Assembly: GCA_002432425.1 (NCBI GenBank)
Contig: DJEL01000045.1
Location: 1-64,000 of the forward strand
Length of the DNA: 64,000 bases
DNA from: Lachnospiraceae bacterium UBA5899
Lineage (GTDB): Bacteria > Bacillota > Clostridia > Lachnospirales > Lachnospiraceae
Reading direction: 5' to 3'
Of the stretch, positions 1-8,408 are shown piece after piece. Numbering within the stretch: the stretch's first letter is position 1; each line of letters starts with the position of its first letter. Position numbers and translations under genes: made by a program. The notes under the pieces are model-generated. The model searched no databases and was not told where the DNA came from. It saw only the letters and a program-made list of their open reading frames with translations.

Positions 1-95
1 TACGTTTTGCGGAAACTCAAGATGCTGCGGATATCCCTTACAGATCCGTACGTACGGCTTTCCCGCATGCGGCTCCTCATAGTAACATTCGCTTC
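1..95 (-). other. possible group II intron-derived RNA fragment at window edge
   Basis: Read on the minus strand, bases about 85 to 1 contain GAGCCGCATGCGG, GAAA, then CCGTACGTACGG followed by ATCTGTAAGG. This resembles the conserved GAGCCG...CGGTTCTG hairpin found in bacterial group II introns. Only one hairpin is in the window and no reverse transcriptase can be seen, so this is a weak resemblance, not an identification. Bases 95-147 hold nothing I can name. Confidence 0.25.
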
Positions 96-147
96 AATAT
101 AGAAGGCAGGGGACTGTAAAAGCTCATGGTACCAAACTTCATGAATC

Positions 148-1407
148 TTATAATTCCAATGAATCCATATTTAATAAAAAATCATATACATTCATAATCA
201 AAATACCTTGATCATTATAAAATGGTTTTGGTGTATTCGATGTAATTATAATCTTCTTAAATGAATCATTTATTTTCAAAAATGGGCGAATTTCCTGTGC
301 TATTTTTTCCTCCGTTTCCAACATATATGCTGACTGAATATAATACTTTTTAGAACCCTTATTGCAGATAAAGTCAACTTCCAAATGTTTCTTTAACACT
401 TTTGTATCTTTCTGCTTTTCAACAATGGTCAAATTTCCAACGTCAACACAAAACCCTCTCATTCTTAACTCATTGTAAATCACATTCTCCATAGAATGGG
501 TTACTTCCATCTGTCTATAATGAATTCTTGAATTTCTAAGACCCATATCCATAAAATAATACTTCAATGGTGTACCAATATAGGATTTCCCCTTAATATC
601 ATATCTCTTTGCTTCTTCAATTAAAAATGCATCCTCCAAATACTCAATATATTTCGTAATAGTAGTTGCGGTAATCCTTGAATTATTTACACTTTTAAAT
701 GTCTTCTGAAGTTTATTGGGATTCGTCAGAGCACCAATTGCAGAAGATAAAATATCAAGCAACGATTCCATTTCTCCTACATTTCTAATCTTGTTTCGAT
801 TCACAATGTCTCGAATGTACGTTTCCTGAAACAGATTATCTAAGAATGCCATTTTCTGCTCATCGGTATCAGCTAATACTACCAATGGTATTCCGCCATA
901 AGTAATATATTCGTTCCATCCATCATACTTATTTCCATCATAAATGCTCATAAATTCAGAAAAACTCAAGGGATACATATGAATTTCATCCCCTCTTCCT
1001 CCAAATTCAGTTGCTATGTCTCTGGATAAAAACTTTGCATTACTTCCCGTTACAAATACGTCACAGTTCTTCCTGTCAGATAGTCCATTCAATACACTTA
1101 CAAAATTATCTAACAACTGCACTTCATCTAACAGAAAATAGTATTTTTCATTGTCCTGAATCTGTTTCTTTGCCCAAGGATAAAATATCTTTGGATCTCG
1201 ATATTCTATATTATCAAACAGATCGAACGCCATTTCAATAATATGTGTTTCATCCACACCATTTTCAAGTAAATGATTTTTGAACAAGGTTCGCAGTAAA
1301 TAGGATTTCCCACACCTTCTTATTCCTGTTATAATTTTAATCAGACCATTTCCTTCACGCCTTATAAGCTGTTGTAAATAGTAATCTCTTTTAATTTCTG
1401 TAATCAT
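148..1407 (-). CDS. AAA ATPase of the AAA_14/DUF4143 family
   Basis: Protein of 419 residues. The N-terminal P-loop ATPase has Walker A GIRRCGKS near residue 30 and Walker B YYFLLDEVQLLD near residue 90. The C-terminal DUF4143 part carries a PD-(D/E)XK-like signature (NELRMRG, then EVDFICNKGSKKYYIQ). The family is common in gut Firmicutes and Bacteroidetes and its physiological role is not settled. The ATG at 1405-1407 is chosen because GGGAGA stands seven bases upstream; an upstream in-frame start at 1422 lacks a site. The gene is A+T-rich compared with mfd and opp, and stands alone behind a promoter flanked by repeated motifs, which fits an accessory gene. The family assignment is secure; the function is unknown. 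Confidence 0.85.
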   Translation of the reverse strand: MITEIKRDYYLQQLIRREGNGLIKIITGIRRCGKSYLLRTLFKNHLLENGVDETHIIEMAFDLFDNIEYRDPKIFYPWAKKQIQDNEKYYFLLDEVQLLDNFVSVLNGLSDRKNCDVFVTGSNAKFLSRDIATEFGGRGDEIHMYPLSFSEFMSIYDGNKYDGWNEYITYGGIPLVVLADTDEQKMAFLDNLFQETYIRDIVNRNKIRNVGEMESLLDILSSAIGALTNPNKLQKTFKSVNNSRITATTITKYIEYLEDAFLIEEAKRYDIKGKSYIGTPLKYYFMDMGLRNSRIHYRQMEVTHSMENVIYNELRMRGFCVDVGNLTIVEKQKDTKVLKKHLEVDFICNKGSKKYYIQSAYMLETEEKIAQEIRPFLKINDSFKKIIITSNTPKPFYNDQGILIMNVYDFLLNMDSLEL

Positions 1408-1420
1408 ATCACATTCTCCC

Positions 1421-1533
1421 AAAAGATATTTCAGTTATTATTTCCTTAAATATCTTTTATTATACCCATTAATGTTAGATTACACAAGTGTTATAAAAGA
1501 TATTTTGGTTGTTTTTTTCCAAAATATCTTTTA
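1421..1533. repeat. four copies of AAAAGATATTT flanking a promoter
   Basis: The 11-mer AAAAGATATTT occurs at 1421-1431 and 1495-1505 on the plus strand and inverted at 1448-1458 and 1522-1532. The outer pair is a perfect 15-base inverted repeat (1494-1508 with 1519-1533). One dyad lies downstream of the -10 and reaches the ribosome site; the other lies upstream of the -35. This is the arrangement expected of operators bound by a dimeric repressor, but the regulator is unknown. Confidence 0.55.
1459..1487 (-). promoter_or_regulatory. promoter of the AAA/DUF4143 ATPase gene
   Basis: Minus strand: -35 TTGTGT (1482-1487), 17-base spacer, -10 TATAAT (1459-1464). It lies about 50 bases upstream of the ATPase start and exactly between two pairs of the AAAAGATATTT motif. 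Confidence 0.65.
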
Positions 1534-1600
1534 CATTGTTTTATTAGTATACTGGCAGAGATTCATTTGAACACCCTATAGAAATGACAATGGCAGGCAT

Positions 1601-1638
1601 AAAAATCGGCAGGCGGTCTCGTTATAAGACTACCTGCC
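1601..1638 (-). terminator. intrinsic terminator after the 167-residue membrane protein
   Basis: On the minus strand GGCAGG pairs with CCTGCC (1633-1638 with 1608-1613), extended by AGTCT/AGAC, and is followed by GATTTTTA. Confidence 0.6.
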
Positions 1639-1695
1639 TGTTGATTATTCCTATATATTTTTCTGTATCTCGTTAGTCCGACAAACTGGAAGTTG

Positions 1696-2199
1696 TCACT
1701 TTAAAAACAATGTGCATATCCACGCAGTAAGAGCTGATGCCACAGGGAATATGACCAACAGCTTTAAAAGCTGACTTTTGATATTATATCCGTATTTTCT
1801 GTTTGTATATACAGGTGTGACTTCCGGGATAAAGGTCTGAAAAAAGTGAAATTTACAAAGCAGAAAATAATCGAAGAAGGTCATGTCATAGACCTTATAT
1901 ATCGTAAATATCAAAACAAATCTCAAAAAGAACTGCCAAAATGTAAAGTTGTTCCTGAAACCGTCCCATATGGAGACTACGCCTACTCCCAAAATCATGA
2001 CTATGCTCATGGTCATGAGCGTCCAGCCTATCTTACGAGCTCCATAAAATTCTTCTTGTTTTCTGTCTATCACAAGCTCCAATGCTTCCTTTGGGGCAGA
2101 CGAAAACAACTTTTTATCTTTGATAAAAACTACTGCCGAAATAAGCATAATCGTTATTGCGACACAAAATATGATTGAAAGAAATATTGTTAATAACAT
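1696..2199 (-). CDS. hypothetical membrane protein
   Basis: Protein of 167 residues with four hydrophobic stretches: residues about 1-25, 60-80, 90-110 and 145-165. The second half has many aromatic residues (FDYFLLCKFHFFQTF). I recognise no family or motif. The ATG at 2197-2199 is used because AGGAG lies seven bases upstream. An intrinsic terminator follows. It is probably an integral membrane protein; there is no basis for a function. Confidence 0.6.
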   Translation of the reverse strand: MLLTIFLSIIFCVAITIMLISAVVFIKDKKLFSSAPKEALELVIDRKQEEFYGARKIGWTLMTMSIVMILGVGVVSIWDGFRNNFTFWQFFLRFVLIFTIYKVYDMTFFDYFLLCKFHFFQTFIPEVTPVYTNRKYGYNIKSQLLKLLVIFPVASALTAWICTLFLK

Positions 2200-2284
2200 T
2201 TTTATTCTCCTGTACAAATTCCGATTTTACAATCAGGTTTTCTATAGATTTCTTTTGTTTAATAAATCCCATAAGATTATCATT

Positions 2285-2395
2285 TTATTTATCGTATAAT
2301 TTATCAATCTCAGCTTCGTACACCGATTCAGTATAAGTATCAAATAGTACCCACTCCACCAGATCAAAGCAAAGTATATTTCCTAATATGCTCAT
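2285..2395 (-). CDS. small protein of 36 residues, coupled to the preceding gene
   Basis: An ATG at 2393-2395 opens one base after the TGA of the preceding 72-residue gene and runs to a TAA at 2285-2287. The product has a hydrophobic first half (MSILGNILCFDLVEWVLF) and an acidic tail. The purine stretch AGATAGAGAAGAA of the upstream gene could act as a weak ribosome site, or translation could be coupled. No family is recognised. The evidence is position and an uninterrupted frame only. Confidence 0.4.
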   Translation of the reverse strand: MSILGNILCFDLVEWVLFDTYTESVYEAEIDKLYDK

Positions 2396-2396
2396 A

Positions 2397-2615
2397 TCAA
2401 TATTTCTTCTCTATCTCACCATCTATTCCATACATTTCCTTGAATACATCAAGGTCTGCCTGACTCTTAATCAGCATAACCTCTTCTATCTTACCTGTAT
2501 GAATGTCCTTAAAACCAGCAACCTGCTCGCCATTACATATGCTCGCCTTGATTACTGGTTTCTTATTTTCCTTATCATACGTCTTTGTAACTGTCTTTTT
2601 CTTAAATAGTCCCAC
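2397..2615 (-). CDS. small conserved hypothetical protein
   Basis: Protein of 72 residues beginning MGLFKKKTVTKTYDKENKKPV. It is basic at the N terminus, then has a compact alpha/beta-like segment (GEQVAGFKDIHTGKIEEVMLI) and an acidic end. I believe similar small proteins occur in Lachnospiraceae, without known function. The GTG at 2613-2615 is preferred because GGAAGG stands about eight bases before it; an in-frame GTG at 2624 would overlap that site. It lies downstream of the mfd terminator and is followed at once by a 36-residue frame. Confidence 0.6.
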   Translation of the reverse strand: MGLFKKKTVTKTYDKENKKPVIKASICNGEQVAGFKDIHTGKIEEVMLIKSQADLDVFKEMYGIDGEIEKKY

Positions 2616-2667
2616 TCTGAGCACCTTCCACTGTTGCTAAATAAGATGAAGCTCCATTGAATGTATC

Positions 2668-2696
2668 AAAAAATCCGTTAAATTGCGGATTTTTTA
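2668..2696 (-). terminator. intrinsic terminator after mfd
   Basis: On the minus strand AAAAATCCG pairs with CGGATTTTT around an eight-base loop, and the second arm supplies the T-run. It lies about 35 bases past the mfd stop. Confidence 0.75.
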
Positions 2697-2728
2697 TGCT
2701 ATGACTCTATTATTGTTGTAATACCGCG

Positions 2729-5700
2729 CTACCTGCTGACGCGGATGACTTCTTCCATCTCGGTGAGCAGTTTTTCGGTATCGCCGAGCAAAAGCTCCGC
2801 ATCTTTTTCCACCAGTCCCGTCTTTTCGTACTTCCAGGTGAAGAACGGGCTTCCGTAGGAGGTAAAGAACAGTCGGTCCTTGTGGCTCTTTAAGAATGCC
2901 GGGATGCCGGTGGGGTCTATGGGTGCATCCGGACGGAACGTGAACAGTATTCTCTCGTTTTTGCCCTTGATTTCCGTGATATACATGGCGTGCGCCCTTA
3001 CCCGGATTAACGCGATGCGCAGCAGATTGTCCACGGATTTCGGAATGTTGCCGAAGCGGTCCAACAGTTCATCCTTCATGTCATCCCGTTCCTTTTCATT
3101 CTCAATGCTTGCAATCCGCTTGTAAATATCCAGTTTCTGGGTTTCGTTTACGATATATTCCGGTGAAATAAAGGCGTCCACATCCAGATCCACGGTGGTG
3201 GCAAAATCCTCGATGGTGGAAATGCGCTTTAAGTTCTTCACGGCTTCGTTTAACATCTTGCAATACAAATCATAACCCACGGCTTCCATGTGACCGTGCT
3301 GCACCTTGCCAAGCAGATTGCCGGCGCCGCGGATTTCCAAATCCCGCATGGCAATCTTAAAGCCGCTGCCCAGCTCCGTGAATTCCTTGATGGCAGCCAG
3401 TCTTTTTTCCGCCTCTTCCTTTAACATCTTGTCTCTCTTATACATAAGGAAGGCGTACGCCGTCCGGTTGGAACGTCCCACGCGGCCGCGGAGCTGGTAA
3501 AGCTGGGAAAGTCCCATATTGTCGGAGTCGTGAATAATAATTGTGTTGACATTGGAAATGTCCAGCCCCGTTTCAATAATCGTTGTGGAAACCAGCACGT
3601 CAATTTCCCCGTTGATGAAATCGTACATGATTTTTTCCAGTTCATGTTCCTTCATCTGTCCGTGGGCAAAGGAAACATTTGCCTCCGGCACAAGCTGCTG
3701 GATGGCGGCGGCAATGTCCGCAATGTTGTTGACGCGGTTATACACATAATAAACCTGACCGCCCCTTGCCATTTCCCGGACAATGGCTTCCCGCACCATT
3801 TCCTCGTTGTATTCGCACACATAGGTCTGGATGGGCAGACGCTCGTTGGGTGCCTCCTCCAAGACACTCATGTCGCGGATGCCGATTAAGCTCATGTGAA
3901 GGGTACGGGGAATGGGCGTTGCCGTCAGGGTCAGCACATCCACATTTTCCTTCATCTGCTTGATTTTCTCTTTGTGCGCTACGCCGAAACGCTGTTCCTC
4001 GTCGATGATGAGCAATCCCAAATCCTTGAACTGCACATCCGCCGACAAAATCCGGTGGGTGCCGATGACAATGTCCACCATGCCCTTTTTCAAATCGGTA
4101 ATGGTCGTTTTCTGCTCGGCAGCCGTGCGGAAGCGGGACATCATGTCCACGCGCACCGGGAAATCCTTCATTCTCTGGACGAAGGTGTTGTAATGCTGCT
4201 GGGCTAAAATGGTGGTGGGCACCAGATATGCCACCTGTTTTCCCTCCTGCACCGCCTTGAACGCCGCACGGATGGCAATTTCCGTTTTGCCGTAGCCCAC
4301 GTCCCCGCAGATTAAGCGGTCCATGATTTTTTTACTCTCCATGTCCGCCTTGGTATCCGCAATGGCGGTAAGCTGGTCGTCCGTTTCCTCATAGGGGAAC
4401 ATTTCCTCAAATTCCCGCTGCCAGACGGTATCTTTCCCGTACTGATAGCCCTCGGACTGCTGCCTTTTGGCGTAAAGCTCCACCAAATCCTTTGCCACCG
4501 TTTCCACGGCGGTGCGCACCTTCGTTTTGGTTTTTGTCCATTCCTGGGTGCCTAATTTGTTGAGCTTCGGCGTCTTGGCGTCGGCGGAGGCATATTTCTG
4601 GATAACATCCAGACCCGTTGCCAGAATGTAAAGATTGCCGCCGTCGCGGTATTCTATCTTTAAATAGTCTTTAACGACTTTATCCACTTCCACCTTTTCA
4701 ATGCCCCGGTAAATGCCCAGTCCGTGGCTCTCATGCACCACGTAGTCACCCACCTTAAGCTCGGAGAAGTCCTTGATTTTCTGTCCCTCGTACTTGGGCT
4801 TCCGTTTCTTTTTCTTCTGTCCGTTTCCGAAAATATCGCTTTCGGAAATCACCACAAACTTAAGCAGCGGATAGGCAAAGCCTTTTCCGGCATGTCCGTA
4901 GCAGGTTAAAATCTCACCCTCCTGCACTTCCCGTTCGGGGTTGCTGGTAAATACGGCGGAAAGTCCTTCTTCCCGCAAATCCGCCGCCAGCCGTTCCGCA
5001 CGGGTACGGGAGCTTGACAGAAGCAATACCCGGTACTTTTCTTTTTTGTACTGCTTTAAGTCCTTCACCAGCATTTCAAAGCTGTTATTATAAGAAGTGA
5101 CACTCTGGGCGGAAATGCTGAATGTTTTTTCCGGCTTTACCAGAGTCTTTTTCATTTCGATTGACGCAAGTGTCATAAAGGGAGCTTTCTGGATACCGGC
5201 TGCCACCTTTTCCCAGCCGGAAAGCACATCCATCTGCCCCGGCAGGATATAACCCTTTTCCGCACGGTGGCTCATGCTTTCCCGGAATTCCAGCTCCACT
5301 GCTTCCGCCTGCTCCCGGATACGCGCCGGTTCGTCCAGGAAAAGACAGTGTTTTTCCGGCAGAAGTCCCAGCAGATTGGAAAGCTCCTCTTCCTTGTAAA
5401 AGTAACGGATATAGCCCTCGAGAACGGAAAGGTTCTTAAATTCCAGTACCTGCTCCCGAAGCTCCTTCACCTGCACTTCTATGCGGTGCGCCTCTTCCGA
5501 CTGCATGTGGTCGCGGAAGATTTTGGCCTGTTTTTTCGCTTCTTTTTCGATTTTGGCGATGCCGTCCCGCTGCATTTCTTCCGTCAGGACAAACTCCGCC
5601 GCCGGGAAAATGCGGATGCTGGACAACTGCTCCACGGAACGCTGGCTTAAGATATCAAAGCTGCGGACGGAGTCCACCTCATCCCCCCAGAGTTCAATAC

Positions 5701-6265
5701 GGTAGGGGTTCTCCTCCGTTAAATCGAAGACATCCAGGATGCCGCCCCTTACGGCAAACTGTCCCGGGGCTTCTACCTGGTAAGTCTTTTCATAGCCCAT
5801 ATTCACCAGTCTTTTTGACACTTCTGTCATATCCAGGGTGCCGTGCTTGCTGATAGAAACGGTATCCCTGTCAAGTTCCCACCTTGCCTGAGGTGTCATG
5901 AGTGCCGAAAAGGTTGTCACAATCGTAATGGGCTTTTTTTCCGCCAGTCTCCTGAGTACCTTAACACGCTCTGCGGTCAGCTTATTGCCGTGGATATCCG
6001 CCTGAAAGAAAATCAAATCCTTGGCAGGGTACAGGTACACATTGCGGTCGTAAAACTTATAGTCCTCATAAATTTCCCGGACTTTTAAATCACTGTAAGT
6101 AACGATGACTTTACAGGGAAAGCCATCGCCCAGACCGTATACCATATGCAGTTTCTGTGACTCCACGCAGCCTGTCAGCGCAATGGATTTTTTATCCCTG
6201 TAAAGGATATTCCTGATTTCCTCGTATTCTGCTAATTCCCGCAGCGGTGCCAATAATGCCTGCAT
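2729..6265 (-). CDS. mfd: transcription-repair coupling factor Mfd
   Basis: Protein of 1178 residues, the usual length for Mfd. It displaces RNA polymerase stalled at DNA lesions and recruits the UvrABC excision system. Domains in order: UvrB-homology region (residues about 20-330), RNA-polymerase-interaction (CarD-like) domain starting at FSELKVGDYVVHESHG near 505, superfamily 2 translocase with Walker A GDVGYGKTE near 655 and DEEQRFG near 760, helicase C half with ETGLDISNVNT and QLRGRVGRS, and a C-terminal TRCF domain from about 1010. A ribosome site (GGAG) lies eight bases before the ATG. It follows pth by 18 bases, the conserved pth-mfd order of Firmicutes. Confidence 0.97.
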   Translation of the reverse strand: MQALLAPLRELAEYEEIRNILYRDKKSIALTGCVESQKLHMVYGLGDGFPCKVIVTYSDLKVREIYEDYKFYDRNVYLYPAKDLIFFQADIHGNKLTAERVKVLRRLAEKKPITIVTTFSALMTPQARWELDRDTVSISKHGTLDMTEVSKRLVNMGYEKTYQVEAPGQFAVRGGILDVFDLTEENPYRIELWGDEVDSVRSFDILSQRSVEQLSSIRIFPAAEFVLTEEMQRDGIAKIEKEAKKQAKIFRDHMQSEEAHRIEVQVKELREQVLEFKNLSVLEGYIRYFYKEEELSNLLGLLPEKHCLFLDEPARIREQAEAVELEFRESMSHRAEKGYILPGQMDVLSGWEKVAAGIQKAPFMTLASIEMKKTLVKPEKTFSISAQSVTSYNNSFEMLVKDLKQYKKEKYRVLLLSSSRTRAERLAADLREEGLSAVFTSNPEREVQEGEILTCYGHAGKGFAYPLLKFVVISESDIFGNGQKKKKRKPKYEGQKIKDFSELKVGDYVVHESHGLGIYRGIEKVEVDKVVKDYLKIEYRDGGNLYILATGLDVIQKYASADAKTPKLNKLGTQEWTKTKTKVRTAVETVAKDLVELYAKRQQSEGYQYGKDTVWQREFEEMFPYEETDDQLTAIADTKADMESKKIMDRLICGDVGYGKTEIAIRAAFKAVQEGKQVAYLVPTTILAQQHYNTFVQRMKDFPVRVDMMSRFRTAAEQKTTITDLKKGMVDIVIGTHRILSADVQFKDLGLLIIDEEQRFGVAHKEKIKQMKENVDVLTLTATPIPRTLHMSLIGIRDMSVLEEAPNERLPIQTYVCEYNEEMVREAIVREMARGGQVYYVYNRVNNIADIAAAIQQLVPEANVSFAHGQMKEHELEKIMYDFINGEIDVLVSTTIIETGLDISNVNTIIIHDSDNMGLSQLYQLRGRVGRSNRTAYAFLMYKRDKMLKEEAEKRLAAIKEFTELGSGFKIAMRDLEIRGAGNLLGKVQHGHMEAVGYDLYCKMLNEAVKNLKRISTIEDFATTVDLDVDAFISPEYIVNETQKLDIYKRIASIENEKERDDMKDELLDRFGNIPKSVDNLLRIALIRVRAHAMYITEIKGKNERILFTFRPDAPIDPTGIPAFLKSHKDRLFFTSYGSPFFTWKYEKTGLVEKDAELLLGDTEKLLTEMEEVIRVSR

Positions 6266-6283
6266 TTTACTTCTCCATACCCT

Positions 6284-6853
6284 TTATTTCTTCCCATTGA
6301 AGCGGTTCATGGCGCTTTCCACGCCTTCTTTCATGATGACACGGATGGCGTCCGCTGCCTCTGCCGCCGCCTCGTCCATCACCTTCCGCTCCATGCCGTT
6401 AAAATGTCCCAGTACATAGTCTGCCAGGTCGTAACCGGCGGGCTTTTCGCCAACGCCCATTTTAATGCGCATAAATTCATCATGTCCTAAATGGGCAATG
6501 ATATTCTTTAAGCCGTTGTGCCCGCCCGCACTGCCTTTTTTGCGGATGCGTATGTGGCCGGGCGCCAGACTGATGTCATCGGAAATGACAATGAGATTCG
6601 TTTTTGCATCTATTTTGTAATAGTCCAGAATTTCTTTCACACACTCGCCGCTTAAATTCATGTAGGTAAGGGGCTTTGCCAAAATCACCTTTTCACCGTC
6701 AATGTAGCCCTTTCCCACAAGGCCCTTGTGCTTTTTTTCCAGAATATCTATTTTTTCCTGTGCTGCTAATGTTTCTATGACATCAAACCCGATATTATGA
6801 CGGGTATTCTCATATTCTTTTCCGGGATTTCCCAGTCCTACGATTAAATACAT
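6284..6853 (-). CDS. pth: peptidyl-tRNA hydrolase
   Basis: Protein of 189 residues that cleaves peptidyl-tRNA released by stalled ribosomes and so recycles tRNA. It has the family signatures GLGNPG at residues about 6-11, NTRHNIGFD with the catalytic His near 20, LTYMNLSG with the substrate-binding Asn near 68, and SDDISLAPG with the conserved Asp near 93. The ATG at 6851-6853 is chosen because AAAGGAGG lies six bases upstream; an upstream in-frame ATG at 6877 would add eight non-conserved residues. It forms a two-gene unit with mfd. Confidence 0.96.
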   Translation of the reverse strand: MYLIVGLGNPGKEYENTRHNIGFDVIETLAAQEKIDILEKKHKGLVGKGYIDGEKVILAKPLTYMNLSGECVKEILDYYKIDAKTNLIVISDDISLAPGHIRIRKKGSAGGHNGLKNIIAHLGHDEFMRIKMGVGEKPAGYDLADYVLGHFNGMERKVMDEAAAEAADAIRVIMKEGVESAMNRFNGKK

Positions 6854-6918
6854 GGGACGCCTCCTTTTTTTGCTCATAAGTATTTTTAGTATAGCACCGT
6901 AAGGAAAAAAGTTGCAAT

Positions 6919-6948
6919 AAAAAAACCCGTATTATGACGGAAACGGGT
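6919..6948 (-). terminator. intrinsic terminator of the opp/LanC-like operon
   Basis: On the minus strand ACCCGT (6943-6948) pairs with ACGGGT (6925-6930), followed by seven T. The first arm lies inside the last codons of the LanC-like gene and the stop codon is in the loop. Confidence 0.7.
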
Positions 6949-8314
6949 CGTCCGGGAAGCGGCTCCAGTGAAAGGCTCCCTGTTCCGACTCATACATCTG
7001 CAGCAATGCTCCGGCAATGCCTGCCACGCCCATGTAATAGCCCAGCGGCCGGGAAGTGTTTTCCGGATGGCTGCGCTCCGTGGCGATAAGCCAGCTTGCG
7101 CCGTCTTTGTCCACGTCCTTTTCGCCTAAAAGCACGGCTGCCGTACGGTGTGCCAGCTCCCGGTAGCGCTCCTCCTTCGTTGCCTGATACATGGCTATGA
7201 AAAACTGCAGAAGCCCCGCGTGGCCGCAGCAGAGATTGGTGTTGTTCCAGAAGCCCGTGGAAGGCCATTCCGGTGCATGCACGGATTCGATGCCGTCCAC
7301 CTGTTTTTCGATTTCTTCCAAATATTTTTTCTCCCCGGTCAGCCGGTACAAAAGATAAAACAGCCGGGCGGTGCCCGCTACGCCGCTGCAGGTGCCGAGG
7401 TACAAAGGAGAGTCCTTCCCCAAATCCTGCCGGAAGGGTACAAGATAGCCCTTTTCCTGCGAAATGCCCTGTTTTACCACATAGGCTGCGCATGCTTCTG
7501 CCGCCTTTAAGTATCTTTCGTCCTGCGTAAATTCGTACAGTCTTGCCAGCATGTAGCCGGAGCCGGAAACGCCCACTTCAAAGTTCAGCTTGATGCCTTC
7601 CCAGACACATTCCAGCCCATGATAAAATAAGGTGCCGTCCTCCTGCCATTCGCCCTGCTTAAGGTACCATTCGCCTTCGGCTAAAATAAGCTCCCGGATT
7701 TCCGGTTCGCCGGACAATTCATAGTGACGGATAAGGTACAGAAGAACGGCAGTATCGGTAATCATGGTGCTGCTGCCGGTAAAATAAGCGGCATCCCCTT
7801 CCCGGTTTGCATGGGAAAGATAATAGCTGCCAATGGTGTGCAGGGCTTCTTTTACCTCTCCCTGGCGGTAGGTTTCATAAATATCTTCCAGTACAAAGCC
7901 GATACCCGCCAGTCCCAGCACGCCCAAATCCAGGCTTACGCCCGCGCCGTATTCCTGCAGGGTATACACTTTTTCCGGCAGAAAATCGGGCAGACGGAAA
8001 AGCAGATAACGGAGCGCCTCTTCCATGGTCTTACGGTAGGTTTCCTCTTTGGTCGCCTGGTACAGCTTGTGGTAAAAATACAGGATACCCGCAGAGCCGC
8101 CGTAGAGATTGACCACGGATAGCTTTGCAAAGGCATTGTCATTTTTTTCAGCTTCCCCGGAAGCCCAGTAAATGCCCTCCGGGGTTCTTTTTACATGTGC
8201 GGAAAGGTAGTGCTCTGCCTGCTGTACCGCCTGCAGGTATTCTTCCGCAGATGCCGGTACATGCACGCGGTACGGCTTAACGCTTTCCTTTTTATAGACC
8301 ATCTTCTGTTCCAT
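6932..8314 (-). CDS. stand-alone LanC-like protein with a CCG zinc motif
   Basis: Protein of 460 residues with the alpha/alpha-toroid repeats of the lanthionine synthetase C family: YGGSAGILYFYHKLY near 71, LGVLGLAGIGFVLEDIY near 130, CSGVAGTARLFYLLY at 309, LCCGHAGLLQFF at 361 and GVAGIAGALLQMY near 429. The three probable zinc ligands are Cys309, Cys362 and Cys363. Most LanC proteins have Cys-His at the last two places; Cys-Cys-Gly is known from the ProcM-type (CCG) LanM enzymes. The family adds Cys thiols to dehydroamino acids. No lantibiotic precursor, dehydratase or exporter is nearby; the gene is last in an oligopeptide importer operon. The ATG at 8312-8314 follows GGAGGGG. The family is confident; the substrate is unknown. 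Confidence 0.85.
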   Translation of the reverse strand: MEQKMVYKKESVKPYRVHVPASAEEYLQAVQQAEHYLSAHVKRTPEGIYWASGEAEKNDNAFAKLSVVNLYGGSAGILYFYHKLYQATKEETYRKTMEEALRYLLFRLPDFLPEKVYTLQEYGAGVSLDLGVLGLAGIGFVLEDIYETYRQGEVKEALHTIGSYYLSHANREGDAAYFTGSSTMITDTAVLLYLIRHYELSGEPEIRELILAEGEWYLKQGEWQEDGTLFYHGLECVWEGIKLNFEVGVSGSGYMLARLYEFTQDERYLKAAEACAAYVVKQGISQEKGYLVPFRQDLGKDSPLYLGTCSGVAGTARLFYLLYRLTGEKKYLEEIEKQVDGIESVHAPEWPSTGFWNNTNLCCGHAGLLQFFIAMYQATKEERYRELAHRTAAVLLGEKDVDKDGASWLIATERSHPENTSRPLGYYMGVAGIAGALLQMYESEQGAFHWSRFPDDPFPS

Positions 8315-8408
8315 GCTTCCACCCCTCCGTTCTGTCTGCCGATGTGCTGTCTGTTTATTACGTTCTGTTTGTTGCCGGACTTTTCCCGTTCTGTGTCCGT
8401 CAAACACA

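Noticed and set aside
6932..8408. lantibiotic biosynthesis cluster around the LanC-like gene
   Set aside because: No LanA-like small Cys/Ser/Thr-rich precursor, LanB/LanM dehydratase, protease or dedicated exporter could be found; the 94 bases before the gene hold no plausible peptide gene.
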